64,000 nucleotides of DNA from Candidatus Microthrix parvicella Bio17-1 (GTDB lineage: Bacteria; Actinomycetota; Acidimicrobiia; Acidimicrobiales; Microtrichaceae). Each line of letters opens with the position of its first letter. Position 1 is the stretch's first letter. The DNA lies in the NCBI RefSeq assembly GCF_000299415.1, contig NZ_AMPG01000001.1:1550001-1614000 (forward strand), in the 5' to 3' direction. Made by a program: the position numbers and the translations under genes. This document shows positions 57,025 to 64,000 of the stretch, piece after piece. A model generated the notes under the pieces. The model was not told the DNA's origin and did not search any database. It worked only from the letters and a program-made list of their open reading frames with translations.

Positions 57025-57262
57025 TCGCAGTGCCCGCCAGGCCCGAACTCAGCTTGTTGCTGACAGCGGGGTGACGGTTACGCCAGCGGAGGGACTGACC
57101 AAATGGGGGGTACCAAGCCACACTGACGGTCACGTCAGCGGTGTACCCGCCGACACCCAAGAATCCCCCCAGAAAACCGTTCTATTCGCACCGGCCTTCC
57201 GGTGATCGAGTCGCCACCGCGCAGTTTCGGGGGTTTTGAGCCCCACGGACACAAATCAGCAT
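57025..57262. other. Intergenic between lipoprotein and integrase
   Basis: Contains CCCCAGAAAACCGTTCTATT near 57169-57188, also present before att site 2. No gene seen. Confidence 0.4.
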
Positions 57263-57284
57263 TTGGATGGGATGTGAGATGGGA
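57263..57284 (+). repeat. Direct repeat downstream of the integrase gene
   Basis: TTGGATGGGATGTGAGATGG-GA, matching 20 of 22 positions of the sequence at 58520-58541, so the pair brackets the integrase gene. Probable integrase or excision-factor binding site. Confidence 0.5.
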
Positions 57285-57347
57285 CGGCCAACAGGCTCGT
57301 TCCTCCAACGTGCGGCCAATGGCCAACGCGGTGGAATCGACGGCTGG

Positions 57348-58502
57348 TCATGGGTTGTCCAGCAGGTCGTCGATGAGTTGTCCGGCGGCTTGGTCGGCTT
57401 TAGTGGTTCGGGCGGCGTAGACGTCGAGTGTCATGGTTGGGCTGGCATGACGGAGGCGTCCGGCGACGGTGCGCACGTCGGTACCATTCGCGATGAGATG
57501 TGTGGCCGTTCCATGGCGGAGGTCATGAAAACGGACACCGTCGAGTCCGTGGGCATCCGCGAGGGTGCGCCAGTCGTAGGTGATCTGGTTGAGCGAGATC
57601 GGATGACCCCAGTCCTGGGATGGGAACACCCACCCGTCGTCGTCGAGCGGGCCGAACTCAGCCTTCTCCGAGACTGCTGTCTGATGGGCCCGCCATGTCT
57701 CGATCGAAGCAACCGTGGCCTCACCGACAGACACGATACCGGTGGTGCGGGTCTTGGTTGGTTTCACCTTCGATGCCGGCCCGCCATCGACGACCGAACG
57801 TTGGAACGTGATCAGCCGTTTGTGGTAGTCGATATCGGACCACTTCAACGCGCCGAGCTCACCTCGGCGGGCGCCGGTAGCGATCGCCAGCCGGATGATG
57901 ACGGCCATTCTCGGGTCGGCCACCTCGATGATCGCCGCCACCGTGTCGAGGTCGGGGACGTTGTGTTGATGGGGCTCGACTCGTGGGGTGTGGGCGATGA
58001 CCGCCGGGTCGTTGGGGATCAGCTGCCAGCGAACAGCTGCGGACAGGGCTGCTCTGAGGATGCTGTGGGCCTTCTTGACCGACTGCGCCGACAGCGGGCG
58101 GCCAGCCTTGCCGCCTTCGGTATGGAGGGTTTGGTAGAAGCGTTCGAGGCGTTCGACTGTCAGCCGGCTGATCCTGACGGTGCCGAGGTGTGGTGAGATC
58201 CAGCCCTCGGCTGTCCGTTGGTGGTCTCGGGCGGTGGTCGGGCTCCAGTCGTTGACATTCGCCGCCTGCCAGCGCTCCAGCAGTCGGTCGACTGTGAGCG
58301 TCGGATCGGACCATCCGGACTCCACACGACCGGCCTCAATCTCCGCGATCAGCTGGCGCATCGTGCGCTCAGCCTCCCGCTTGGAACCCTTCACCGACTT
58401 TGACCGGTATCGCTTCTTTCCGGTGTCGTCAGTGCCTAGGAAAAGTCGGATCTCCCAGGACCCTGATGGCAGCTTTCTGAGTGACCCGCACACGTGTGCC
58501 AC
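57348..58502 (-). CDS. Tyrosine recombinase/site-specific integrase
   Basis: 384 residues. An N-terminal arm-binding domain (GTDDTGKKRYRSKSVKGSKR) is followed by a SAM-like core-binding domain (about 65-165). The catalytic domain has Arg in TGARRGEL (about 212), HDLR (326-329), His in RLRHAS (352) and the nucleophile Tyr in DVYAAR (362). It starts 123 bp from att site 4, the usual place for a tRNA-site integrase. It is the only integrase in the array and could serve the other units in trans. Confidence 0.93.
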   Translation of the reverse strand: MAHVCGSLRKLPSGSWEIRLFLGTDDTGKKRYRSKSVKGSKREAERTMRQLIAEIEAGRVESGWSDPTLTVDRLLERWQAANVNDWSPTTARDHQRTAEGWISPHLGTVRISRLTVERLERFYQTLHTEGGKAGRPLSAQSVKKAHSILRAALSAAVRWQLIPNDPAVIAHTPRVEPHQHNVPDLDTVAAIIEVADPRMAVIIRLAIATGARRGELGALKWSDIDYHKRLITFQRSVVDGGPASKVKPTKTRTTGIVSVGEATVASIETWRAHQTAVSEKAEFGPLDDDGWVFPSQDWGHPISLNQITYDWRTLADAHGLDGVRFHDLRHGTATHLIANGTDVRTVAGRLRHASPTMTLDVYAARTTKADQAAGQLIDDLLDNP

Positions 58503-58519
58503 CCTGTCAGACCCAACCG

Positions 58520-58541
58520 TTGGATGGGATGGCAGATGGGA
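58520..58541 (+). repeat. Direct repeat upstream of the integrase gene
   Basis: TTGGATGGGATGGCAGATGG-GA, 17 bp upstream of the integrase start, the partner of the repeat at 57263-57284. A related sequence at 38963 occupies the same position relative to att site 1. Confidence 0.5.
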
Positions 58542-58624
58542 TGCGACACCAAAAGAGGCACGATTTCGACTGAGTTCGCAACCGCCAAAATCGGCTACTT
58601 CCCAGTTCCCCGTAGGGATGTTGG

Positions 58625-58684
58625 TGGCGGAGAGTAAGGGATTCGAACCCTTGGAACACTTGCGTGCTCAACGGTTTTCGAGAC
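58625..58684 (-). repeat. tRNA-Ser 3' remnant, att site 4
   Basis: 60-bp 3' tRNA-Ser segment with the GGAACACTTGCGTGCTC variant arm. The conserved arm follows at 58685-58801. It separates elements A and B. Confidence 0.87.
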
Positions 58685-58801
58685 GGCTGCACAGCCCTCC
58701 TGTACCCTCGAAAACCCCTAGCAACCGCGACCTCCTGGCAATTTCGAGGGGTTTCGTAGCCTCATTGAGGGTTCCAATCATGGCCATTCTCATGGCCAAG
58801 A

Positions 58802-59015
58802 CGGCACCCGGGCGGTTGCGCCAACTACCCAAGCCGCCCACACCCCCAGCAGTGCGAACATGGACACATGCGGACATCGACGTGGCTGGCGGCGCAGCAT
58901 TGGCGCGGTCGGCTCCGGCTCCGCCCAGTACGGACGCATTCGCTGCGCTGACAAGTCCGTCAACGAACTCCGTCGCTGCCGGATGGCCTTTCGGCGCCAA
59001 CAGGCGTCCCGGCCG
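58802..59015. other. Intergenic in element A, no gene
   Basis: No coding or RNA pattern recognised. Confidence 0.35.
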
Positions 59016-59354
59016 TCAGCCGTCGGCGAGGTCAGCGAGGACTGTGTCGAGCTGCCGGCGAAGCGTCGGGACGTCAGCGCTGATCACCTGACCGATGACG
59101 GCCGGATCGATGTGGAAGTACGCATGAGCCAGAATCACTCGGGTGCCGACGATGTCTCGCCACGGGATCTCCGGATGCGCCGCCTTGACCTCGGCGGACA
59201 TTTTCGAGGCAGCTTCGCCGAGCACCTCGATCCATCGTTGCGCGGCCGCCTGAACGACAGGGTCCACCTCCATACGGTCCGGATCCGCAGCATGCTCCAG
59301 GATCAGGTCGCACATCTCGATCATGTCGAGTACGAGATCGCTGTCTTCTCTCAC
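59016..59354 (-). CDS. hepT: HepT-like HEPN toxin (DUF86)
   Basis: 112 residues, all-helical. The HEPN motif Rx4HxY appears as RVILAHAY and is preceded by IPWRDIVG, typical of HepT. Such proteins are RNases or are AMPylated by their partner. The GTG start overlaps the mntA stop (GTGA). Confidence 0.88.
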   Translation of the reverse strand: MREDSDLVLDMIEMCDLILEHAADPDRMEVDPVVQAAAQRWIEVLGEAASKMSAEVKAAHPEIPWRDIVGTRVILAHAYFHIDPAVIGQVISADVPTLRRQLDTVLADLADG

Positions 59355-59647
59355 AGCTCAACAGCGTCGGCCAACACCCGGTCGGCCACGCGCGGCCGAA
59401 GGCCCGCCTCGGTGGTGACATCGACGTCGCAACCGAGGAGCTCCTGGAGATCCATGAGCAGCCCCCCAAGGTCAAACAGCCCGCGCTCGTCGTCCAGTTG
59501 GACCAGGAAGTCGACATCGCTGGTGGGGGTTGAGTCGCCACGAGCTACCGATCCGAACACCCGTACACGATGAGCCCCACGCGCCGCAGCCAACCCGAGG
59601 ATCTCCTCACGGCGAACTCGTAGCTCTTGGAGAGCAGGAACGGCCAT
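59351..59647 (-). CDS. mntA: MntA-like nucleotidyltransferase antitoxin
   Basis: 98 residues from ATG 59647 (GTG 59653 is also possible). The catalytic GSxxR...DxD motif reads [18 protein letters not shown]. In characterised HepT/MntA pairs the antitoxin adds AMP to the HEPN tyrosine and so neutralises the toxin. Its start is only about 30 bp from the left end of the adjacent IS copy, so the promoter may lie in IS sequence. Confidence 0.88.
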   Translation of the reverse strand: MAVPALQELRVRREEILGLAAARGAHRVRVFGSVARGDSTPTSDVDFLVQLDDERGLFDLGGLLMDLQELLGCDVDVTTEAGLRPRVADRVLADAVEL

Positions 59648-60568
59648 GACCACAGACTACGGGCCCCATCGACCCTTCAGGCGCCGAGGAGTCATCCGCA
59701 CTGTGGTCCTGAGAATTTTGGGTGTTCGTCGAGATCGGTAGCGTCGATGTCTTGCGGATCTGATTCCCTCGCTTGCACGCCTCGTTCTCACACGAATCGG
59801 CTGGGTATTTGCGGCCGGTGATTCCCGAGACGCTGAGATCCTTGCGCTCCGTCACCAGATCCTCGTGTTGCAACGCCAGGTCGCACGGCTCGGTCACAAA
59901 CTCGCCGCGTCGACCGTCTGGAAGATCCTCCGCACCGCCGGGATCGACCCGACACGCGACCGAACCGGCCCATCGTGGTCAGAGTTCATCCGCTCCCAGT
60001 CGAAAGCCATCCTGGCTACCGACTTCGCTTGTGTCGACAACGCATTCCTACGCAGGTTCCACGTTCTGTTCGCTCCCGGAAGGTGCACCTTGAGGGGATC
60101 ACCGCCAACCCAGCCGGCTCTTGGACCACCCAAGCCGCCCGCAACCTGATGATGAAGCTCGGTGAACATCACCCGTTCAAATTTCTGATCCGTGACGGTG
60201 CCGGACAATTCACCCGATCCTTCGACGCAGTCCTCGCCGGCTCCGGGATCACCGCAATCAGAACACCACCACGGTCACCTCAAGCAAACGCCTACGCCGA
60301 ACGATGGGTCCGGACTCTTCGTCATGAACTCCTCGACCGAACGATCATCTGGAACGAATACCAACTCCGACAGCTGCTCGAGGAATACGTCGAGCACTAC
60401 AACAGCCATCGCCCTCACCGAGGACTCCACCAACGAGCACCCAACGACAGTGCCGACGTCATCCCGATCGGCACAGGCCAACCGATCAAACGTCACACCA
60501 CCTGCGCTGGACTCATCAGCGAATACTGGTGAGCCCCGCGTTTCTCGGACAGTGATCTGTGGCAGCCC

Positions 60569-61447
60569 TTACGCTGCCCGTGTCTCGTCGCGATAGCTGT
60601 CATGCACTTCAACCGGTGTCCGGTAACCGATCCCCGAATGAAGCCTGGAACGATTATACCAAATCTCGATCCAATGCGCAATACCCGAAACAGCCTTTCT
60701 TCGTGTCGGGAACACTGTCCGATAAACGAACTCGTTCTTCAACGAAGCAAAAAACGATTCCGCCATAGCATTATCCCAACACACCCCGGTCTTACCCATC
60801 GACCCAACCATGTCATTTGATGCAAGGAACGCTTTGAACTCCTCAGAGGTGTACTGCGCCCCATGATCCGAATGGAATATGGCATTCGACTGAATGCCGC
60901 CAGCGTCGATCGCGGCCTGCAACGCGTCGGTCACCAGACCGGTGCGCATATGGTCGGCCATCGCGAACCCGACCACCATCTTCGAGAAACAATCGATCAC
61001 CGTCGCCAAGTACACCCACCCTTCCCACGTGCGGATATAGGTGATATCACCGACCAGCTTCACGCCCGGCTCCGCGGCGGTGAAGTCCCGGTCGACCAAG
61101 TCCGCCGTGCTCGGCGTGCCGTCAGGGTCGGTCGTTCGCCTGTATGGCCTGGGCTGACAGGCAACCATGTCACCCTCGACCATCACCCGACGGACCAGTT
61201 CAAGGCCGGCAGCGATCTTCTTGCGGCCCAGCTCGGCATGGACCCGACGGTGCCCGTAGGTGCCATCGGATGCATCGAAGACCTTGCGGACATCGACCGC
61301 CAGTTCCTCGCGTCGTTCCGCGGTTGCTGACAGCGGACGTTTCCGCCAGTCGTAGTAGCCGGACTTCGACACGCCCGCCCATAAACACATCTTGGTGACC
61401 GGGTAGTTCGCCTTCTCGCCGTCGATGAACTCGTACTTCGAGATCAC
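60569..61447 (-). CDS. IS3-family transposase OrfB
   Basis: 292 residues. HTH_21 segment YGHRRVHAELGRKKI and rve core DITYIRTWEGWVYLATVID (first Asp), FHSDHGAQYTS (second Asp), then SFFASLKNEFVYR (Glu). Overlaps OrfA by 4 nt (ATGA). Some IS3 elements produce an OrfAB fusion by frameshifting; no slippery site was identified here. Confidence 0.93.
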   Translation of the reverse strand: MISKYEFIDGEKANYPVTKMCLWAGVSKSGYYDWRKRPLSATAERREELAVDVRKVFDASDGTYGHRRVHAELGRKKIAAGLELVRRVMVEGDMVACQPRPYRRTTDPDGTPSTADLVDRDFTAAEPGVKLVGDITYIRTWEGWVYLATVIDCFSKMVVGFAMADHMRTGLVTDALQAAIDAGGIQSNAIFHSDHGAQYTSEEFKAFLASNDMVGSMGKTGVCWDNAMAESFFASLKNEFVYRTVFPTRRKAVSGIAHWIEIWYNRSRLHSGIGYRTPVEVHDSYRDETRAA

Positions 61448-61734
61448 CGATACTCCTGGGCGAAGAAGGACGCCGCTTTTCCCAAGAACTCGTTTTTCAT
61501 TCGGAGTTCCCGGTTCTCGGCTTGGAGTTCGCAGAATTGGATACGTTCGGCTGGGGTCAAAGGGTCCTCCTCGATCGGGTGGGCATCACGGTACTTGTTG
61601 ACCCACACACCGAGTGTGCCCGGGTTGATGTCCAACTCGTTGGCGACCGTGGCGATCGGCCGGGAACCGTCGATCACCATTTTCACGGCCTCGGCCTTGA
61701 AAGTGTCAGAGTATTTTGTTCGTTTGCGTACCAT
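61444..61734 (-). CDS. IS3-family transposase OrfA
   Basis: 96 residues from ATG 61734. Helix-turn-helix KYSDTFKAEAVKMVIDGS and TVANELDINPGTLGVW, followed by a coiled-coil with ELQAENRELRMKNEFLGKAA. Directly upstream of OrfB. Confidence 0.92.
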   Translation of the reverse strand: MVRKRTKYSDTFKAEAVKMVIDGSRPIATVANELDINPGTLGVWVNKYRDAHPIEEDPLTPAERIQFCELQAENRELRMKNEFLGKAASFFAQEYR

Positions 61735-61935
61735 ATTGGATTCCTTTGTGTCAGTGGATGTTATCAATCACCCACTGTCCGAAATCCTCGGGGCACCCCA
61801 TACCGAACCGCCGCCTGAACCACTCCCCGGTCAACCAACACCACTGCAAGCGCCAGCTTCAACGCGTCCGACAACACAAACCACCTCACCGAGCCAGGCA
61901 CAGGCTGCCGACGAAGTGCCGGATGACTTCTCGGC

Positions 61936-62127
61936 ACCAACACCCACGGAGTGGTCCGCGCCAGTGGTCCAACTTACGGTGACGGAGCGGGTCCTAGCGG
62001 GAATCGGACACTCCGCTAATGCTCTGGCCATGGAAGAACCACCCAAAACTCCGAGGGAATAGAGTTCAGCGGCGCAATCCAGTACATGGTGAAATAGGCT
62101 ACATCCCAGTCGCCCCATGGGTTGTAG
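61936..62127. other. Right end of element A, repeats the end of element C
   Basis: Matches 50990-51154 closely (CTAGCGGGAATCGGA, CCAAAACTCCGAGGGAAT). No gene. Confidence 0.5.
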
Positions 62128-62217
62128 TGGCGGAGAGTAAGGGATTCGAACCCTTGGAATGCTTGCGCATTCAACGGTTTTCGAGACCGTCCCATTCGTC
62201 CGCTCTGGCAACTCTCC
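62128..62217 (-). tRNA. tRNA-Ser (CGA anticodon), integration site
   Basis: A complete 90-nt tRNA with encoded CCA. Acceptor GGAGAGT pairs with ACTCTCC, the anticodon loop CTCGAAA holds CGA, the long variable arm is GAATGC-TTGC-GCATTC, and the T-arm is GGGTTCGAATCCC. Its 3' 60 bp are repeated at four sites to the left, showing it is the attachment gene for the element array. Confidence 0.97.
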
Positions 62218-62402
62218 GTCCGTGATGTTAGTCGGGCGTCTCGTCCCGTTCACACTGGGAATCGCAGCACGGCCGAAGCACCCCGGAAACCGAGTGTTCA
62301 GCGGCACCAGCACACGCGCCTCGGCCAGGCCCGATGCGGAGGGGTTCGCATCCGGCCTGGCCGAGGTCACTGTTGCTGCTGGTGGTATGGAGGTTCAGCC
62401 CA

Positions 62403-63086
62403 TCAGCCGACGATGGCGCCAAGTCCCTGTGTGGTTGGTGCATCGGCAGTGGTGCTTGCCAACGAGTCGTCACTCTTGGCCGGAGCGTCAGCGGGGGCCT
62501 CATCGCCCTTGGCTGGTGCCTCACCATCGGCCGGCGGCGCACCGTCCTTGTCGCATCCGCCGGGCCCACCATGGCCTTCGGGCCGCCCGGCGGTGTTCAC
62601 CCGCTCGGTGATGCGCTCGGTGACGTTGGCCAAACGCTTGTCGGCCTGCGCCTGGGTGAGGTCTCCGGCTGTGACCTGCTCGGCAATATGGGTCTTCGCA
62701 TCGGTGACCATGGCGTCAATCACGGTCTTCGCCTCCACGTCGTGTGCCTTGGCGACATCGGCCAGCGAGGTGTCCTGGTTCAGTTCGGACTTGAGGTCGT
62801 CCACCGACATGCCGACCGCCTTGGCGGCGGCCTCCAAACCGGGCCCGCCCCTGCCGTCCTTGGGCGGGCGATCCGCCTGATCGCCCACCTTGTTCGAGGC
62901 GGTGCCTGCGTCGGCTTGTGTGGGTTGGGTCTGTTCGGTCTTGGCCGTGGTTGAGGTGTTGTCCTGGGCGGAGGCCGGGCCTGCAAGGGCCAGCCCGGTG
63001 ACGCCGAGGCCACCGGCGAGCAGCGCTGCGGCCGCCCACTTCTTGAAGCCCGATGGGGCGGTGTGGTTGGGGGATGCCGTTCTCAT
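62403..63086 (-). CDS. Secreted helical hypothetical protein
   Basis: 227 residues from ATG 63086. Signal peptide FKKWAAAALLAGGLGVTGLA with cleavage near ASA-Q. An acidic linker leads to a helical domain (LEAAAKAVGMSVDDLKSELN, ITERVNT) resembling repeat-type proteins of unknown function common in actinobacteria. The tail is Gly/Pro/Ala-rich. It lies directly beyond tRNA-Ser in core sequence. Upstream in-frame extension lacks signal-peptide logic. Confidence 0.72.
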   Translation of the reverse strand: MRTASPNHTAPSGFKKWAAAALLAGGLGVTGLALAGPASAQDNTSTTAKTEQTQPTQADAGTASNKVGDQADRPPKDGRGGPGLEAAAKAVGMSVDDLKSELNQDTSLADVAKAHDVEAKTVIDAMVTDAKTHIAEQVTAGDLTQAQADKRLANVTERITERVNTAGRPEGHGGPGGCDKDGAPPADGEAPAKGDEAPADAPAKSDDSLASTTADAPTTQGLGAIVG

Positions 63087-63242
63087 GATGTCGTGCCTCT
63101 CTCTGGTGCCCCGAACTCTTCGGGGCATGCACAACCATGAGCAGTCAAGGTTGGAGCCACGTGAGAAACCGACGGTTCTCATCGAACTCCAAGGTTGACC
63201 GCGCCTCAGGCTCGGCGATCAGCAGGATGCAGCGCGGCGGCC

Positions 63243-63740
63243 TCAGGCCCGGCGGTCCCCAAAGAATGCTCGAAGCAACTCGGCCGACTCCAGGGCTCCT
63301 GGCCCGGATACGACATCAAACTCGTAGCCCAGGCGGGGATCTGAGCCAACGTGGTAGCTGGAGCCGAGAGCCCCACCGGCAGGGTCGGGGGCCGCAAACA
63401 CCACCGACCCCACCCGGGCGGCCAGCGCCGCGCCGGCACACATGGGGCAGGGTTCGAGCGTGACCACCAGCGTGGCGTCGCTGAGGCGCCAACCGTCGCG
63501 GGTGGCAGCCGCATCCCGAAGGGCCAACACCTCGGCGTGCGCGGTCGGATCGCCGGTGAGCTCTCGCTCGTTGTGGCGGGCGGCAACGATCCGTCCGTCG
63601 ATCACCACCACCGCACCCACCGGCACGTCACCGTGTTCCAGCGCCGAATGGGCCTCACTCAGCGCCGCCACCATCCACGCACCGATGGTGCCCGGTGCCG
63701 GATGGTCGGGCGATGGCCGACCGAACTCTGCTGCGTTCAC
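63243..63740 (-). CDS. tadA: tRNA-specific adenosine deaminase
   Basis: Converts the wobble adenosine of tRNA-Arg(ACG) to inosine. 165 residues from GTG 63740. Zinc-binding HAE at 68-70 (DPTAHAEVLAL) and PCPMC at 97-101, the order of the deaminase fold. The region GDVPVGAVVV and the FGDRR end are usual for TadA. A Met at residue 23 is an alternative start. Confidence 0.92.
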   Translation of the reverse strand: MNAAEFGRPSPDHPAPGTIGAWMVAALSEAHSALEHGDVPVGAVVVIDGRIVAARHNERELTGDPTAHAEVLALRDAAATRDGWRLSDATLVVTLEPCPMCAGAALAARVGSVVFAAPDPAGGALGSSYHVGSDPRLGYEFDVVSGPGALESAELLRAFFGDRRA

Positions 63741-64000
63741 ATCCGCCAGCCTACGGCCGGCCGTAGCATTTGCCCGGAAGCCCACCGCTGTGGACGAACT
63801 GTGCGGAACGCGGTGGAGAACCAGGCATTCGCGGGGGACAACCAGGAATCTTTGGGGACATCTTGGGGATTGCGAACTGAGCGGTTGACGTACGTTCTTG
63901 AAGGGCGCACAGTGTTCCTTCCACACGGAACGTCGGCGCTCCAAACGGACAACACCAGCAGCGCCTCGGCGCCGAGGTGGATCTGGAGGCTTCGGCCCAC
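63741..64000. other. Window-end region without a recognised gene
   Basis: Upstream of tadA. Small repeats such as AACCAGGCATT / AACCAGGAATC and TTGGGGACATCTTGGGGA are visible. No confident ORF or RNA; a gene may start beyond the edge. Confidence 0.3.

Larger units (their letters stand above)
60527..61800 (-). mobile_element. IS3-family insertion sequence, 1274 bp
   Basis: Terminal inverted repeats begin TGGTGAGCCCCG... at the left and TGGGGTGCCCCG... on the complement at the right, both followed by TCGGACAGTG. TAC at 60524-60526 and 61801-61803 is the 3-bp target duplication. Removing it restores the reading frame end of IS copy 2. Confidence 0.88.
59679..61935 (+). mobile_element. Degenerate rve-type IS (copy 2), carrying a nested IS3
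   Basis: Left end GCGCCGAGGAGTCATCCG and right end CCGGATGACTTCTCGGCAC (61916-61934) are inverted repeats. The transposase lost about 245 bp after ILVLQRQV and a further ~11 bp after FHVLF, so it is out of frame; the C-terminal part (PQANAYAERWVRTLRHELLD) is intact. An IS3 element is inserted at codon EY^RTAA near its stop. Confidence 0.78.

Noticed and set aside
39065-58684. Four extra tRNA-Ser genes
   Set aside because: Only the 3' half is present at each site; the D-arm and 5' acceptor strand are missing, so they cannot fold as tRNAs.
63780-64000. Possible signal-recognition-particle RNA upstream of tadA
   Set aside because: A GTGTGGAAGGAAC segment on the minus strand resembles part of an SRP domain, but the flanking helix and conserved loops could not be matched.

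Overview
The window looks like a high-GC actinobacterial chromosome, most probably an acidimicrobial lineage such as Candidatus Microthrix/Neomicrothrix. This is inferred from codon use, a mycothiol-type enzyme family, several acyl-CoA synthetases, a wax-ester/diacylglycerol acyltransferase suited to storage-lipid synthesis, and repeated SLH-type surface proteins. No rRNA or species marker is present, so the assignment is tentative.

1-25 kb is core chromosome: a thiolase and a fatty-acyl-CoA synthetase diverging around a palindromic operator, a DUF983 protein, a CYTH-CHAD protein overlapping a SulP transporter, tRNA-Ala(TGC), AIM24, hydrolases, prfC, a translationally coupled two-component system, xseAB, an ABC exporter, a second acyl-CoA synthetase, an SLH protein and a WS/DGAT.

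25-37.7 kb is a cell-surface region. A cobalamin riboswitch leads a secreted protein with an alpha/alpha-toroid-like body and three SLH repeats, with a type-II lumazine synthase directly downstream. It also holds a 14-repeat RCC1/SLH protein broken by one amber codon, a metalloprotease with an LAxTG sorting signal, a lipoprotein, and many decayed fragments (nucleotidyltransferase, chagasin-type inhibitor, toxin-antitoxin pair, second metallopeptidase).

39-62.2 kb is a tandem array of integrative elements at tRNA-Ser(CGA). The intact tRNA is at 62128-62217 and its 3' 60 bp recurs at 39065, 46701, 51155 and 58625, each followed by the same ~115-bp arm. The four units carry: (D) a decayed NACHT NTPase and a HAD-like gene + GHMP kinase-TIR gene pair; (C) Doc/RHH and Fic/VbhA modules plus an IS1380 element; (B) a small two-gene toxin-antitoxin-like pair, secreted proteins, a fresh IS4 element and the only tyrosine integrase; (A) a HepT/MntA module and a nested IS3. 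Every unit has a toxin-antitoxin or defence-type module.

The best candidate for an undescribed system is the pair at 42307-45970: a homoserine-kinase-like GHMP kinase fused to a C-terminal TIR domain, preceded by a protein with HAD-type motifs. 62.4-64 kb returns to core genes (a secreted protein and tadA).
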